From Cellulomonas composti (GTDB taxonomy: Bacteria > Actinomycetota > Actinomycetes > Actinomycetales > Cellulomonadaceae), in NCBI RefSeq assembly GCF_007990245.1, contig NZ_BJWG01000011.1, positions 1 through 64,000 of the forward strand: a DNA stretch of 64,000 nt. Reading direction: 5' to 3'. The stretch's first letter is position 1. Each line of letters begins with the position of its first letter. A program made the position numbers and the translations under genes. Positions 34,387 through 41,311 of this stretch are shown one piece after another. The notes under the pieces are model-generated. The model saw nothing but the letters and a program-made list of their open reading frames with translations, ran no database searches and was not told the origin of the DNA.

Positions 34387-35358
34387 ATGGACGCGCGTGC
34401 GCTCACCGCCCTGCGGACCGTCGGGACCCAGGGCGGCGTCACGGCCGCTGCCCGCGTGCTGCACCTGACGCCGTCGGCGGTCTCGCAGCAGGTCGCGGGC
34501 CTGGAGCGCGAGCTGGGGCTCGAGCTCACCGAGCGGGTCGGGCGCGGTGTGCGGCTCACGGCCGCGGGTGAGGCGCTGGCCGCCGCGGCGGTCGACGTCG
34601 AGGTCGCGCTCGAGCGGGCGCGAGCGGCGGCGCAGGGGCTGCGGGCGAGCCCGACCGGGACCGTGCGGGTCAGCGCGTTCGCGTCGGGCGCTCAGTTGCT
34701 GCTGCCCGGGCTGCTCGCGCGCACCGCCGCGCTGCCCGGCGTACGGGTCGAGTGCTCCGACGACGACGTGGCGCAGGACGCGTTCGTCGGGCTGACGGAC
34801 CTCATCGACGTGGTGATCGCGCACCGGCCGGACGGTTCGCCGGGCTGGGGCGGCGGGGTCGTCGTGCGTCCGCTGCTGCGCGAACCGCTCGACGTCGCGG
34901 TCGCACCCACGCACCCGCTCGCGGGCCGGCGTGTGGTCGAGGCGTCGGACCTGGTCGACGAGGACTGGGTCGCGGTGCGCGAGGGGTTCCCGGTCGCGCG
35001 GGTGCTCGCCGAGGTCGGCGCGCTCGTCGGGGCGCTCGGCGGCACGGCGCCGCGGGTGCGGCACCGGATCAACGACTTCCACGTCGCGGCGGCGCTCGTC
35101 GGGGCGGGCCACGGGGTCAGCCTGCTGCCGCGCTACACGTTCGGCGCGGACCCCCGGGTGCGGCTGGTGCCGCTCGCGGGCGTGCGCGCGGGGCGCCGCG
35201 TGGAGGCGCTCGTGCGCCGGGACAAGGCCGAGCGCGTCGTCGTGCGGCGTGTCCTCGCCGAGCTCACCGCGCTCGCGGCGCAGATCGCGGGCGAGGACGC
35301 GGGCGCGGTCGCGGACGACGCCGATCAGGGGGTCAGCACGAGCTTGCCGCGGGCATGA
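34387..35358 (+). CDS. LysR-family transcriptional regulator
   Basis: A 323-aa regulator. The N-terminal winged helix-turn-helix reads LRTVGTQGGVTAAARVLHLTPSAVSQQVAGLERELGLELTER (about residues 9-50). The C-terminal effector-binding domain extends to about 300 (TVRVSAFASGAQLLLPGLLARTAAL, then HGVSLLPRYTF). It is divergent from an EamA exporter with an inverted repeat between them, the classical layout for a regulator of an exporter. Its 3' end overlaps the convergent oxidoreductase gene by 34 nt. Confidence 0.88.
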   Translation: MDARALTALRTVGTQGGVTAAARVLHLTPSAVSQQVAGLERELGLELTERVGRGVRLTAAGEALAAAAVDVEVALERARAAAQGLRASPTGTVRVSAFASGAQLLLPGLLARTAALPGVRVECSDDDVAQDAFVGLTDLIDVVIAHRPDGSPGWGGGVVVRPLLREPLDVAVAPTHPLAGRRVVEASDLVDEDWVAVREGFPVARVLAEVGALVGALGGTAPRVRHRINDFHVAAALVGAGHGVSLLPRYTFGADPRVRLVPLAGVRAGRRVEALVRRDKAERVVVRRVLAELTALAAQIAGEDAGAVADDADQGVSTSLPRA

Positions 35359-36269
35359 CCCGCGCGGCTCACCTCGTGGGCAAGCGCGACCTGGTCGAGC
35401 GGGTAGACGCCGGCCACCGCGACGTCGAGCGCCTGGTCCGCGGCGAGCTCGACGAGCTGGGCGCGGGCGGCCTCGCGCACCTGCGTCCCCGGGTCGGCGC
35501 CCGGTCCGCCGCCCAGCGCGAGGACTCCCAGCCCGGCGGCGCGCGCGAAACCCGCGATCGTCGCGATGCGCGTGCGGTCCGCGACGAGCTCGACCGAGCT
35601 GTCGAGGGCCTCGTCGGACCCGACCGTGTCGATCGCGACCGTGACCGGTGCGCCCGCGGCCTCGCGCACACGCTCGACGAGCCCCGTGCCGTAGGCCACC
35701 GGCTCGGCGCCGAGCGCGCGCAGGTCGTCGTGCGACGCGGGTGACGCGGTGGCGATCACGCGCGCGCCACGCAGCGCGGCGAGCTGCACGACCATGCGGC
35801 CGACCCCGCCCGAGCCGCCGTGGACGAGCACCACGTCACCCGTGCCCGTGCGGGTCGCGGTGAGCGTGTGCACGGCGGTCGCACCCGTGAGCAGCAGCCC
35901 GGACGCGGCGGCCCAGTCGAGCGACGCGGGTTTGCGGACCGTCACCTGTTCGGGCACGACGAGACGGCCCGTGTAGCCGCCGCGGACGCGCCACGCGATC
36001 ACCTCGTCGCCCGGGGAGAGCCAGCGCACGGACGGGCCGACCGCCGCGACGACGCCCGCGACCTCGAAGCCGAGCCGCATCGGCAGCCGGGTCGGGTCGG
36101 CGTGCGGCGACGGTGCGTACAGCTTCCAGTCGATGGGGTTGACCGCCGCGGCGCGGATGTCGAGCAGGACCTCGCCGGGTCCGGGGTCGCCGGGGTCGAT
36201 CTCGATCACGCGGAGCACGTCAGGGCCGCCATAACCCACCGCGATGACGGTGGGGCTCGTGTCAGTCAC
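35325..36269 (-). CDS. Zinc-less alcohol dehydrogenase / quinone-oxidoreductase-type NADP-dependent oxidoreductase
   Basis: A 314-aa medium-chain dehydrogenase/reductase of the quinone oxidoreductase group. The N-terminal GroES-like domain contains AAVNPIDWKLYAP and LGFEVAGVVAAVGPSV; the Rossmann domain contains VLVHGGSGGVGRMVVQLAALRGARVIATAS near residue 145. The zinc-binding Cys/His residues of classical alcohol dehydrogenases are absent, so it should reduce quinones or enones using NADPH. The GTG start was chosen where homology begins. It converges on the LysR gene. Confidence 0.85.
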   Translation of the reverse strand: MTDTSPTVIAVGYGGPDVLRVIEIDPGDPGPGEVLLDIRAAAVNPIDWKLYAPSPHADPTRLPMRLGFEVAGVVAAVGPSVRWLSPGDEVIAWRVRGGYTGRLVVPEQVTVRKPASLDWAAASGLLLTGATAVHTLTATRTGTGDVVLVHGGSGGVGRMVVQLAALRGARVIATASPASHDDLRALGAEPVAYGTGLVERVREAAGAPVTVAIDTVGSDEALDSSVELVADRTRIATIAGFARAAGLGVLALGGGPGADPGTQVREAARAQLVELAADQALDVAVAGVYPLDQVALAHEVSRAGHARGKLVLTP

Positions 36270-36339
36270 GGGACTCAGGGTGCACCTGCAACCCGGGTCC
36301 CGCCAGGTTGTCGGCGCTGGTGCACCCGCGCGGGTGAGG

Positions 36340-37671
36340 TCAGGGGCGCGGGCCGAAGACGCGCTCGACGTACGGGTTGTCGAAGACGCCCTTGGGGTCC
36401 ACGGCCGCCCGCACGCGCTGCGCGTCGGCGAACCGGGGGTACAGCTCGGCGAACCGCGGCGCCTCGAGCCCGTGCATCTTGCCCCAGTGGGGCCGGCCGT
36501 CGACCTGCGCCATGATGCGCTCGACGGCCGCGAAGTAGCGCTCGTGCGGCATGCGCCAGTACTGGTGCACCGCGACGTACGCGGTCGCGCGGCCGTGCGC
36601 GGTGGACAGCCACAGGTCGTCGGGCGCCGCGAACCGGATCTCGCACGGGAACGGGATGTGCTCGCCCGAGGTGCGCACCCACGCGTCGATCTCCGCCAGG
36701 ACGTCGACGAGCGTCTCGCGCGGGATCGCGTACTCCATCTCGCGGAAGCGCACGCGTCGGGGTGAGGCGAACACCTCGGGTGACGGGGCGACGTAGCGGC
36801 GGGCGGACAGCGCACGGGCGCTGATCTGGTTCACGCGCGGCGTGATCCCGGGCGCCCAGCTCACGACGCGGTTGGTGGCGCCGAAGATGCCGTTGGACAG
36901 CAGCTCGTCGTCCAGCCAGGCGCGCACCGGGTTCAGCGGGCGGTGCGTCTGCGCCGCGACGCGGTTGTTGCGCTTCGTGAGCGCGCGGCGCGTGTGCGGG
37001 AACCAGTAGAACTCGAAGTGGTCGTTGCCGTCGACGAGCGTGTCGAGCTGCTCGAGCACCGCGTCCAGGGGCCAGGGCTCCTCGCGGGCCTCGAGCGCGT
37101 ACGCCGGCACCACGTCGAGCGTCACCGCGGACAGGACTCCGGCGCTGCCCAGACCGAGTCGCGCGAGCTCGAACAACTCGGGCTCGACCTCGGGCGACGC
37201 CTCCACCACCTCGCCCGAGGCGGTGACGACGCGGACCGCGGTGACCTGGGTCGCGAGACCGCCGAGCCGCGCGCCGGTGCCGTGCGTGCCCGTCGAGATC
37301 GCACCGGCGATCGACTGCTTGTCGATGTCGCCGAGGTTGCGCATCGCGAGCCCGAGCGCGGCGAGCAGCGAGTTGAGGGCCGCGAGCCGGATGCCGGCGC
37401 CGACCGTGACGAGCGCGGAGCCGTCGGGGCGGCGCTCGACGCGTTCGACGGTGTCCAGCGAGTCGAGGTGCAGGTGGACACCGTCGGTCACGGCCGCGGG
37501 CGTGAACGAGTGGCCGGCCCCGACCGCGCGCACGTGCGTGCCGTTCAGGGCGGCGAGCGCGACGATCTCGCTCAGCTCGGCCTGGTCGCGCGGGGACCGC
37601 ACGGACGAGGGCGTCGCCGAGGCCGTGCGCGCCCAGTTGCGCCACGTCGTCGAAGTCGCAGATGTCGCCAT
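36340..37671 (-). CDS. FAD-linked aldonolactone/alditol oxidase (D-arabinono-1,4-lactone oxidase family)
   Basis: A 443-aa oxidase. The N-terminal FAD-binding (PCMH) domain has VRAVGAGHSFTPAAVTDGV near residue 45, whose His is the family's covalent FAD attachment site, and IAGAISTGTHGTGARLGGLATQV near 120. The C-terminal ALO domain has FYWFPHTRRALTKRNNR and ends with HWGKMHGLEAPRFAELYPRF, the HWxK active-site motif. Relatives oxidise sugar lactones or polyols to products such as ascorbate analogues, making peroxide; the substrate is not evident here. The ATG at 37671 has a GGGTGG ribosome site. It is divergent from a TetR-MFS-PLP enzyme operon across a shared palindrome. Confidence 0.85.
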   Translation of the reverse strand: MATSATSTTWRNWARTASATPSSVRSPRDQAELSEIVALAALNGTHVRAVGAGHSFTPAAVTDGVHLHLDSLDTVERVERRPDGSALVTVGAGIRLAALNSLLAALGLAMRNLGDIDKQSIAGAISTGTHGTGARLGGLATQVTAVRVVTASGEVVEASPEVEPELFELARLGLGSAGVLSAVTLDVVPAYALEAREEPWPLDAVLEQLDTLVDGNDHFEFYWFPHTRRALTKRNNRVAAQTHRPLNPVRAWLDDELLSNGIFGATNRVVSWAPGITPRVNQISARALSARRYVAPSPEVFASPRRVRFREMEYAIPRETLVDVLAEIDAWVRTSGEHIPFPCEIRFAAPDDLWLSTAHGRATAYVAVHQYWRMPHERYFAAVERIMAQVDGRPHWGKMHGLEAPRFAELYPRFADAQRVRAAVDPKGVFDNPYVERVFGPRP

Positions 37672-37684
37672 GGTCCACCCAGCG

Positions 37685-37708
37685 TGACTTGAACGCTTGT
37701 CCAAGTCA
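37685..37708. promoter_or_regulatory. TetR-type palindromic operator between oxidase and tetR genes
   Basis: Arms TGACTTG (37685-37691) and CAAGTCA (37702-37708) are perfect inverted repeats, and inner AC/GT pairs also match, giving a 24-bp near-palindrome. It lies 14 nt before the oxidase start and overlaps TTGACT, a possible oxidase -35 on the minus strand. Confidence 0.7.
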
Positions 37709-37787
37709 AGCCGAACGGGCATCCTTGTCTATCGTTGGGGTGACGAGGTACGCGGGGACGTGCCGGCGCCGGAAGAGAGGGACGCCC

Positions 37788-38456
37788 ATGAACCGCATGC
37801 CCGTGGCCGAGCGCCGAGAGCAGCTCATCGAGGCCGCGCTCGCCGTCGCGAGCCGGGACGGCATCGACGCCGCGACGGTGCGCGCGGTCGCCGCCGAGGC
37901 CGGTGTCTCGCTGGGGGTCGTGCACTACTGCTTCCAGGACAAGGCCGAGCTCATGCGGGCCATGGCGCACGCCATCACGCAGCAGAACCTGCCCAGCGGT
38001 CTCGACCAGATCCCGCCCGGCGCTCCCGTCGCCGACGTCATCCACGCAACGGTCTCGGGCCTGTGGCACGCGATCAGCGAGGCGCGCGGTGCGCAGCTCC
38101 TGACGTACGAGCTGACCACCTCGTCCCTGCGCCAGGCCGAGCTCAAGGAGGTCGCGATCGAGCAGTACCGCGGCAGCTGGGCCGCCGCGGCGGGCGTGCT
38201 CGAGCACGTCTGCGCCGCCGCACAGGTGCGGTTCGCGATTCCGATCGACGATCTCGCGCGGGTCGTCGTCGCGGTCGTCGACGGGTTCTCGCTCGCGTGG
38301 CTGGTCGACGGTGACGACGTCGCCGCGCTCCGTGGCATCGAGGGGTTCGGGGCCTACCTGGCCTCGCTCGCCATTCCGCTGGAACCAGGCGCTGCCGACT
38401 CCGGCTCGACCGACGACGACCCTTCTGCCGCGCACTCGTCCGTGACCCCCGCATGA
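37788..38456 (+). CDS. TetR-family transcriptional regulator
   Basis: A 222-aa regulator. The N-terminal helix-turn-helix is MPVAERREQLIEAALAVASRDGIDAATVRAVAAEAGVSLGVVHYCFQDKAELMRAMAHAI (about residues 4-64), with the typical TetR 'VHYCF..K' end. The rest is the helical ligand-binding domain. It resembles TetR_C_6/BetI-like regulators. AGAGAGGG precedes the ATG. It is divergent from the oxidase gene and overlaps the downstream MFS gene by 4 nt, so it likely controls both directions through the palindrome upstream; the ligand is unknown. Confidence 0.9.
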   Translation: MNRMPVAERREQLIEAALAVASRDGIDAATVRAVAAEAGVSLGVVHYCFQDKAELMRAMAHAITQQNLPSGLDQIPPGAPVADVIHATVSGLWHAISEARGAQLLTYELTTSSLRQAELKEVAIEQYRGSWAAAAGVLEHVCAAAQVRFAIPIDDLARVVVAVVDGFSLAWLVDGDDVAALRGIEGFGAYLASLAIPLEPGAADSGSTDDDPSAAHSSVTPA

Positions 38457-39760
38457 CCCCCGCGGCGCATCGCGCCCGCGTCGCCGGCTCGCTCGCGTTC
38501 GGCGTCCAGGGGCTGGTCCTCGCGATGATCCTGACGAGCCTGGACTCGTTCAAGTCGCGGTACGGCATCGGTGACCTGACGATCTCGGCGACGATCCTGG
38601 GCGTGTGCGTGATGGCCGGCCTCGGCACCGTGGTCGCCGACCAGCTCGCGCGGCGGGTCGGCGGCAGCCGCGGTGCCCTGCGACTCGGCCTGGTGCTGGT
38701 CGCGGTCGCGGTCGTGCTGATCGCGACGGCGCCGGAAGTCGGGCTGCTGTTCGTCGGGTTCGGCGTGTACGGGCTCGCGCTCGGGATGGTCGACGCCGGG
38801 ACGAACATGCAGGCTGTCGCGGTGCAGGCCGAGTACGGCCGCCCGCTGCTCACCGGGTTCTACGCGTCCTGGTCGGCCGGCGGCATCCTCGGCACCCTCG
38901 CGATCGCCGTCTCGTCGGGACGCATTCCCGACGACCCGGTCGCCTGGACGATCGGCGTCGGCACGGTCCTCGCGCTGGCCGCCGCCGTCGTCGTCGGTCG
39001 CGGCTCGCTGCGCCCGACCGACGTCACGGTCGTGCCCGTGCAGCCGCGCGCCGACGCGCCCGCGCCCGTGATCCCGTGGGCGCCGCTGCTGCTGCTCGGC
39101 CTCGGTGTCGCGGCGTACTACGTGAACGACCAGGCCGTCTCCACCTGGAGCCCGATCTTCGTGCACGAGGTCTTCGGCGAGGACGGCACCATCACCAAGC
39201 TCGGGTACGCGGTCTACCTGTGCACCGCGCTCGGGTCCCGGCTCGTCGGCGACGCGTGCGTGCGGCGCTGGGGCCGCGGGCACGTCGTGCGGGCGGCCTC
39301 GCTCATCGGTGCGGCGGGCCTGCTCGTCGTGCTCGTGAGCCGGTCGCCGTGGCAGGCGGTCGTGGGCTTCGCGATCGCGGGCGCCGGCCTCGGCCTGATC
39401 GCGCCGCTGTGCTTCTCCGCCGCGGGTCGTCTGGCCCCCGGGCACGCGGACGCCGTGGTCGCGCGACTGAACAACTTCAACTACCTCGGCGCCGTGCTCG
39501 GCGGTGTGATCGTCGGCGTCGTCGGCAACGCGTCGTCGTCGATGCGCTGGGGCTTCGCGATCCCCGCGGTGCTCGTCGTCGTCGTCGCCGTCCTCGCGGG
39601 GCGCTTCGACTCGCTCGGCGGCCACGAGCACGACGCCGGCGAGGGCGCACCCGAGGGGCACGCGTCCGACGAGCACGCGGGCGGCGGGCACGCGTCCGAC
39701 GAGCACGCGGGCGGAGCGGCGCTCGCCGCGACGCCGACGACCCCCGGGAGCGACGCATGA
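38453..39760 (+). CDS. MFS transporter
   Basis: A 435-aa major facilitator with twelve predicted helices (SLAFGVQGLVLAMILTSLDSF at the start; paired sets to about residue 395). It most resembles FucP/NanT-free 'YbjJ-like' MFS proteins seen in actinobacteria; the substrate cannot be read from the sequence. The C-terminal cytosolic tail after about residue 385 is rich in His, Asp, Glu and Gly with a duplicated HASDEHAGG unit. It is coupled by 4-nt overlaps to tetR upstream and the PLP enzyme downstream. Confidence 0.82.
   Translation: MTPAAHRARVAGSLAFGVQGLVLAMILTSLDSFKSRYGIGDLTISATILGVCVMAGLGTVVADQLARRVGGSRGALRLGLVLVAVAVVLIATAPEVGLLFVGFGVYGLALGMVDAGTNMQAVAVQAEYGRPLLTGFYASWSAGGILGTLAIAVSSGRIPDDPVAWTIGVGTVLALAAAVVVGRGSLRPTDVTVVPVQPRADAPAPVIPWAPLLLLGLGVAAYYVNDQAVSTWSPIFVHEVFGEDGTITKLGYAVYLCTALGSRLVGDACVRRWGRGHVVRAASLIGAAGLLVVLVSRSPWQAVVGFAIAGAGLGLIAPLCFSAAGRLAPGHADAVVARLNNFNYLGAVLGGVIVGVVGNASSSMRWGFAIPAVLVVVVAVLAGRFDSLGGHEHDAGEGAPEGHASDEHAGGGHASDEHAGGAALAATPTTPGSDA
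39656..39715 (+). repeat. Two 30-bp tandem repeats in the MFS C-terminal tail
   Basis: The unit GGGCACGCGTCCGACGAGCA plus CGCGGGCGG(C/A) occurs twice in a row (39656-39685, 39686-39715). It encodes GHASDEHAGG repeats. Confidence 0.85.
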
Positions 39761-40938
39761 GCACCCTCGGCTCGCGGCTCGACGCCGCCACCGGTCACCT
39801 GCCCGCACCGCTCGCGGTCGTCGACCTCGACGCGCTCGACGCGAACGCCGCGGACCTGGTCCGGCGCGCGGGTGGCACCCCCGTGCGGGTCGCGAGCAAG
39901 TCCGTGCGGGTCCGTGCGGTGCTCGAGCGGACGCTCGCGACGCCCGGGTTCGCCGGTGTCATGGGCTACTCGCTGCGCGAGGCGCTCTGGCTCGTCGGTC
40001 ACGGCGTCACGGACGTGCTGCTGGGCTACCCGACGGTCGACACGGCCGCACTCGACGCGCTCGCGGCCGACCCGGTGGCGGCGCGGTCCGTGACCCTGAT
40101 GGTCGACGACCTGGCGCAGGTGGACCTCGCCGCGAAGGCCGCCGTCGCGCACGGCACCACGATCCAGGTGTGCCTCGACGTGGACGCGTCGCTGCGCGTG
40201 GGGCTCGGGCCCTGGCGCGCGCACCTCGGCGTACGACGCTCGCCCGTGCACTCGCCCGCGGACGCCGGTGCGCTCGCGGAGCAGATCGCGCGGCGCGACG
40301 GCATCCGGGTGCGCGGGGTGATGTTCTACGAGGCACAGGTCGCCGGGCTCCCGGACACGAGTCCCGCGGTGCGCGCCGTCAAGCGTCTGAGCCTGCGTGA
40401 CCTCGCGAGTCGTCGTGGTCTCGTCGTGGACGCGGTGCAGCAGGCGACCGGGCTGCCTCTGGAGCTCGTGAACTCGGGCGGTTCGGGATCCGTGCAGGAC
40501 TCGGCGGCCGACGGCTCCGTGACCGAGGTGACGGCGGGTTCCGGGCTGTTCGTGCCCACGCTGTTCGACCGGTACCGGTCGTTCGAGCCCCGGCCCGCGG
40601 CCTTCTTCGGGCTCGACGTGGTGCGGGTTCCCGCGCCCGGCTGGGTCACGGCCTTCGGCGGCGGGTACATCGCCTCGGGTCCGCCGACCGCGTCGCGCCA
40701 GCCGCGACCCGTCTGGCCGGCCGGCCTCACGCTGACCGACCGTGAGGGAGCCGGCGAGGTGCAGACCCCCATGCGCGTGCGCGGCGAGGCCGACCTGCGC
40801 ATCGGCGACCGCGTCTGGTTCCGGCACGCCAAGTCCGGCGAGGTCATGGAGCGCTTCGCCGACGTGCACCTGATCCGCGGCGAGGCGATCGAGTCCACGG
40901 TCCCGACCTACCGCGGCGAATCCCACACCTTCGGCTGA
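39757..40938 (+). CDS. PLP-dependent amino-acid deaminase/aldolase (alanine racemase N-terminal fold)
   Basis: A 393-aa enzyme of the D-threonine aldolase/D-serine dehydratase-like group. The alanine racemase-type barrel begins PLAVVDLDALDANAADLVRRAGGTPVRVASKSVRV; the Lys in VASKSVR is the expected PLP Schiff-base residue. Further segments are IQVCLDVDASLRVG, VRGVMFYEAQVAGL, VNSGGSGSVQDSA (phosphate site) and the C-terminal beta domain GYIASGPP to IGDRVWFRHAKSGEVMERF, where His and Asp ligands bind a metal in this group. It shares an operon with tetR and the MFS transporter. Which amino or hydroxy-amino acid it acts on is not evident. Confidence 0.8.
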   Translation: MSTLGSRLDAATGHLPAPLAVVDLDALDANAADLVRRAGGTPVRVASKSVRVRAVLERTLATPGFAGVMGYSLREALWLVGHGVTDVLLGYPTVDTAALDALAADPVAARSVTLMVDDLAQVDLAAKAAVAHGTTIQVCLDVDASLRVGLGPWRAHLGVRRSPVHSPADAGALAEQIARRDGIRVRGVMFYEAQVAGLPDTSPAVRAVKRLSLRDLASRRGLVVDAVQQATGLPLELVNSGGSGSVQDSAADGSVTEVTAGSGLFVPTLFDRYRSFEPRPAAFFGLDVVRVPAPGWVTAFGGGYIASGPPTASRQPRPVWPAGLTLTDREGAGEVQTPMRVRGEADLRIGDRVWFRHAKSGEVMERFADVHLIRGEAIESTVPTYRGESHTFG

Positions 40939-40953
40939 CCCGCCCCCACCCCG

Positions 40954-41022
40954 CCGAGGGCGCCGACCCGACGCGGCGGCGCCAGAAGCACCTGGCGCCG
41001 CCGCGTGCGACTGCGCCCTCGG
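40954..41022. terminator. Long nested hairpin after the PLP enzyme gene
   Basis: The inner stem is ACGCGGCGGCGCCAG (40971-40985) with CTGGCGCCGCCGCGT (40992-41006), perfect over 15 bp with a 6-nt loop. The outer stem CCGAGGGCGC (40954-40963) with GCGCCCTCGG (41013-41022) is perfect over 10 bp. No T tract follows. It probably terminates the operon. Confidence 0.7.
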
Positions 41023-41217
41023 TGGGACAGCGCTGCTCCCGGGCCGCCGCGCCGAGCCGCCGAGTCGCCGCCGTGCAGAGGGGGGCGGGGGAGGCGGGCT
41101 GAGTCGGCCGAGGGAGGGCGAGGAGGGTGTGGGAGCGTGGCCGCGACGGGGTTTGCGTGGTGGGGTTGCGGGGAATCTTCGTTTGGTGCGTAAGTTCTTG
41201 CATCTTTCGTTTGAGTC

Positions 41218-41246
41218 TTGTCTACGGTGTGTTGATTCCCTACGGT
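41218..41246 (+). promoter_or_regulatory. Candidate promoter of the GH87 gene (TTGTCT-17-TACGGT)
   Basis: TTGTCT (41218-41223) and TACGGT (41241-41246) are separated by 17 nt, in an AT-rich stretch unlike the surroundings. TACGGTGTG also occurs at 41223, so the motif is duplicated 18 bp apart. Confidence 0.5.
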
Positions 41247-41311
41247 GTGGGACACATCGCGTGCCGCGCCCCCTGCGGTCCGCACCCGGTTCGCGCAAGG
41301 AGGCGCCCACC

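Larger units (their letters stand above)
40939..41311. other. Intergenic region before the GH87 gene
   Basis: This 373-nt gap holds a long nested hairpin (40954-41022), a GC-rich stretch with nothing recognisable (about 41023-41150), then an unusually AT-rich promoter area (about 41160-41245), and the AAGGAGG ribosome site of the next gene (41297-41303). I see no gene in it. Confidence 0.7.

Noticed and set aside
41129-41142. TGGGAGCG near the GH87 gene as a CelR operator
   Set aside because: Only one half-site; the second half (CGCTCCCA) is missing, so it is not a convincing operator.
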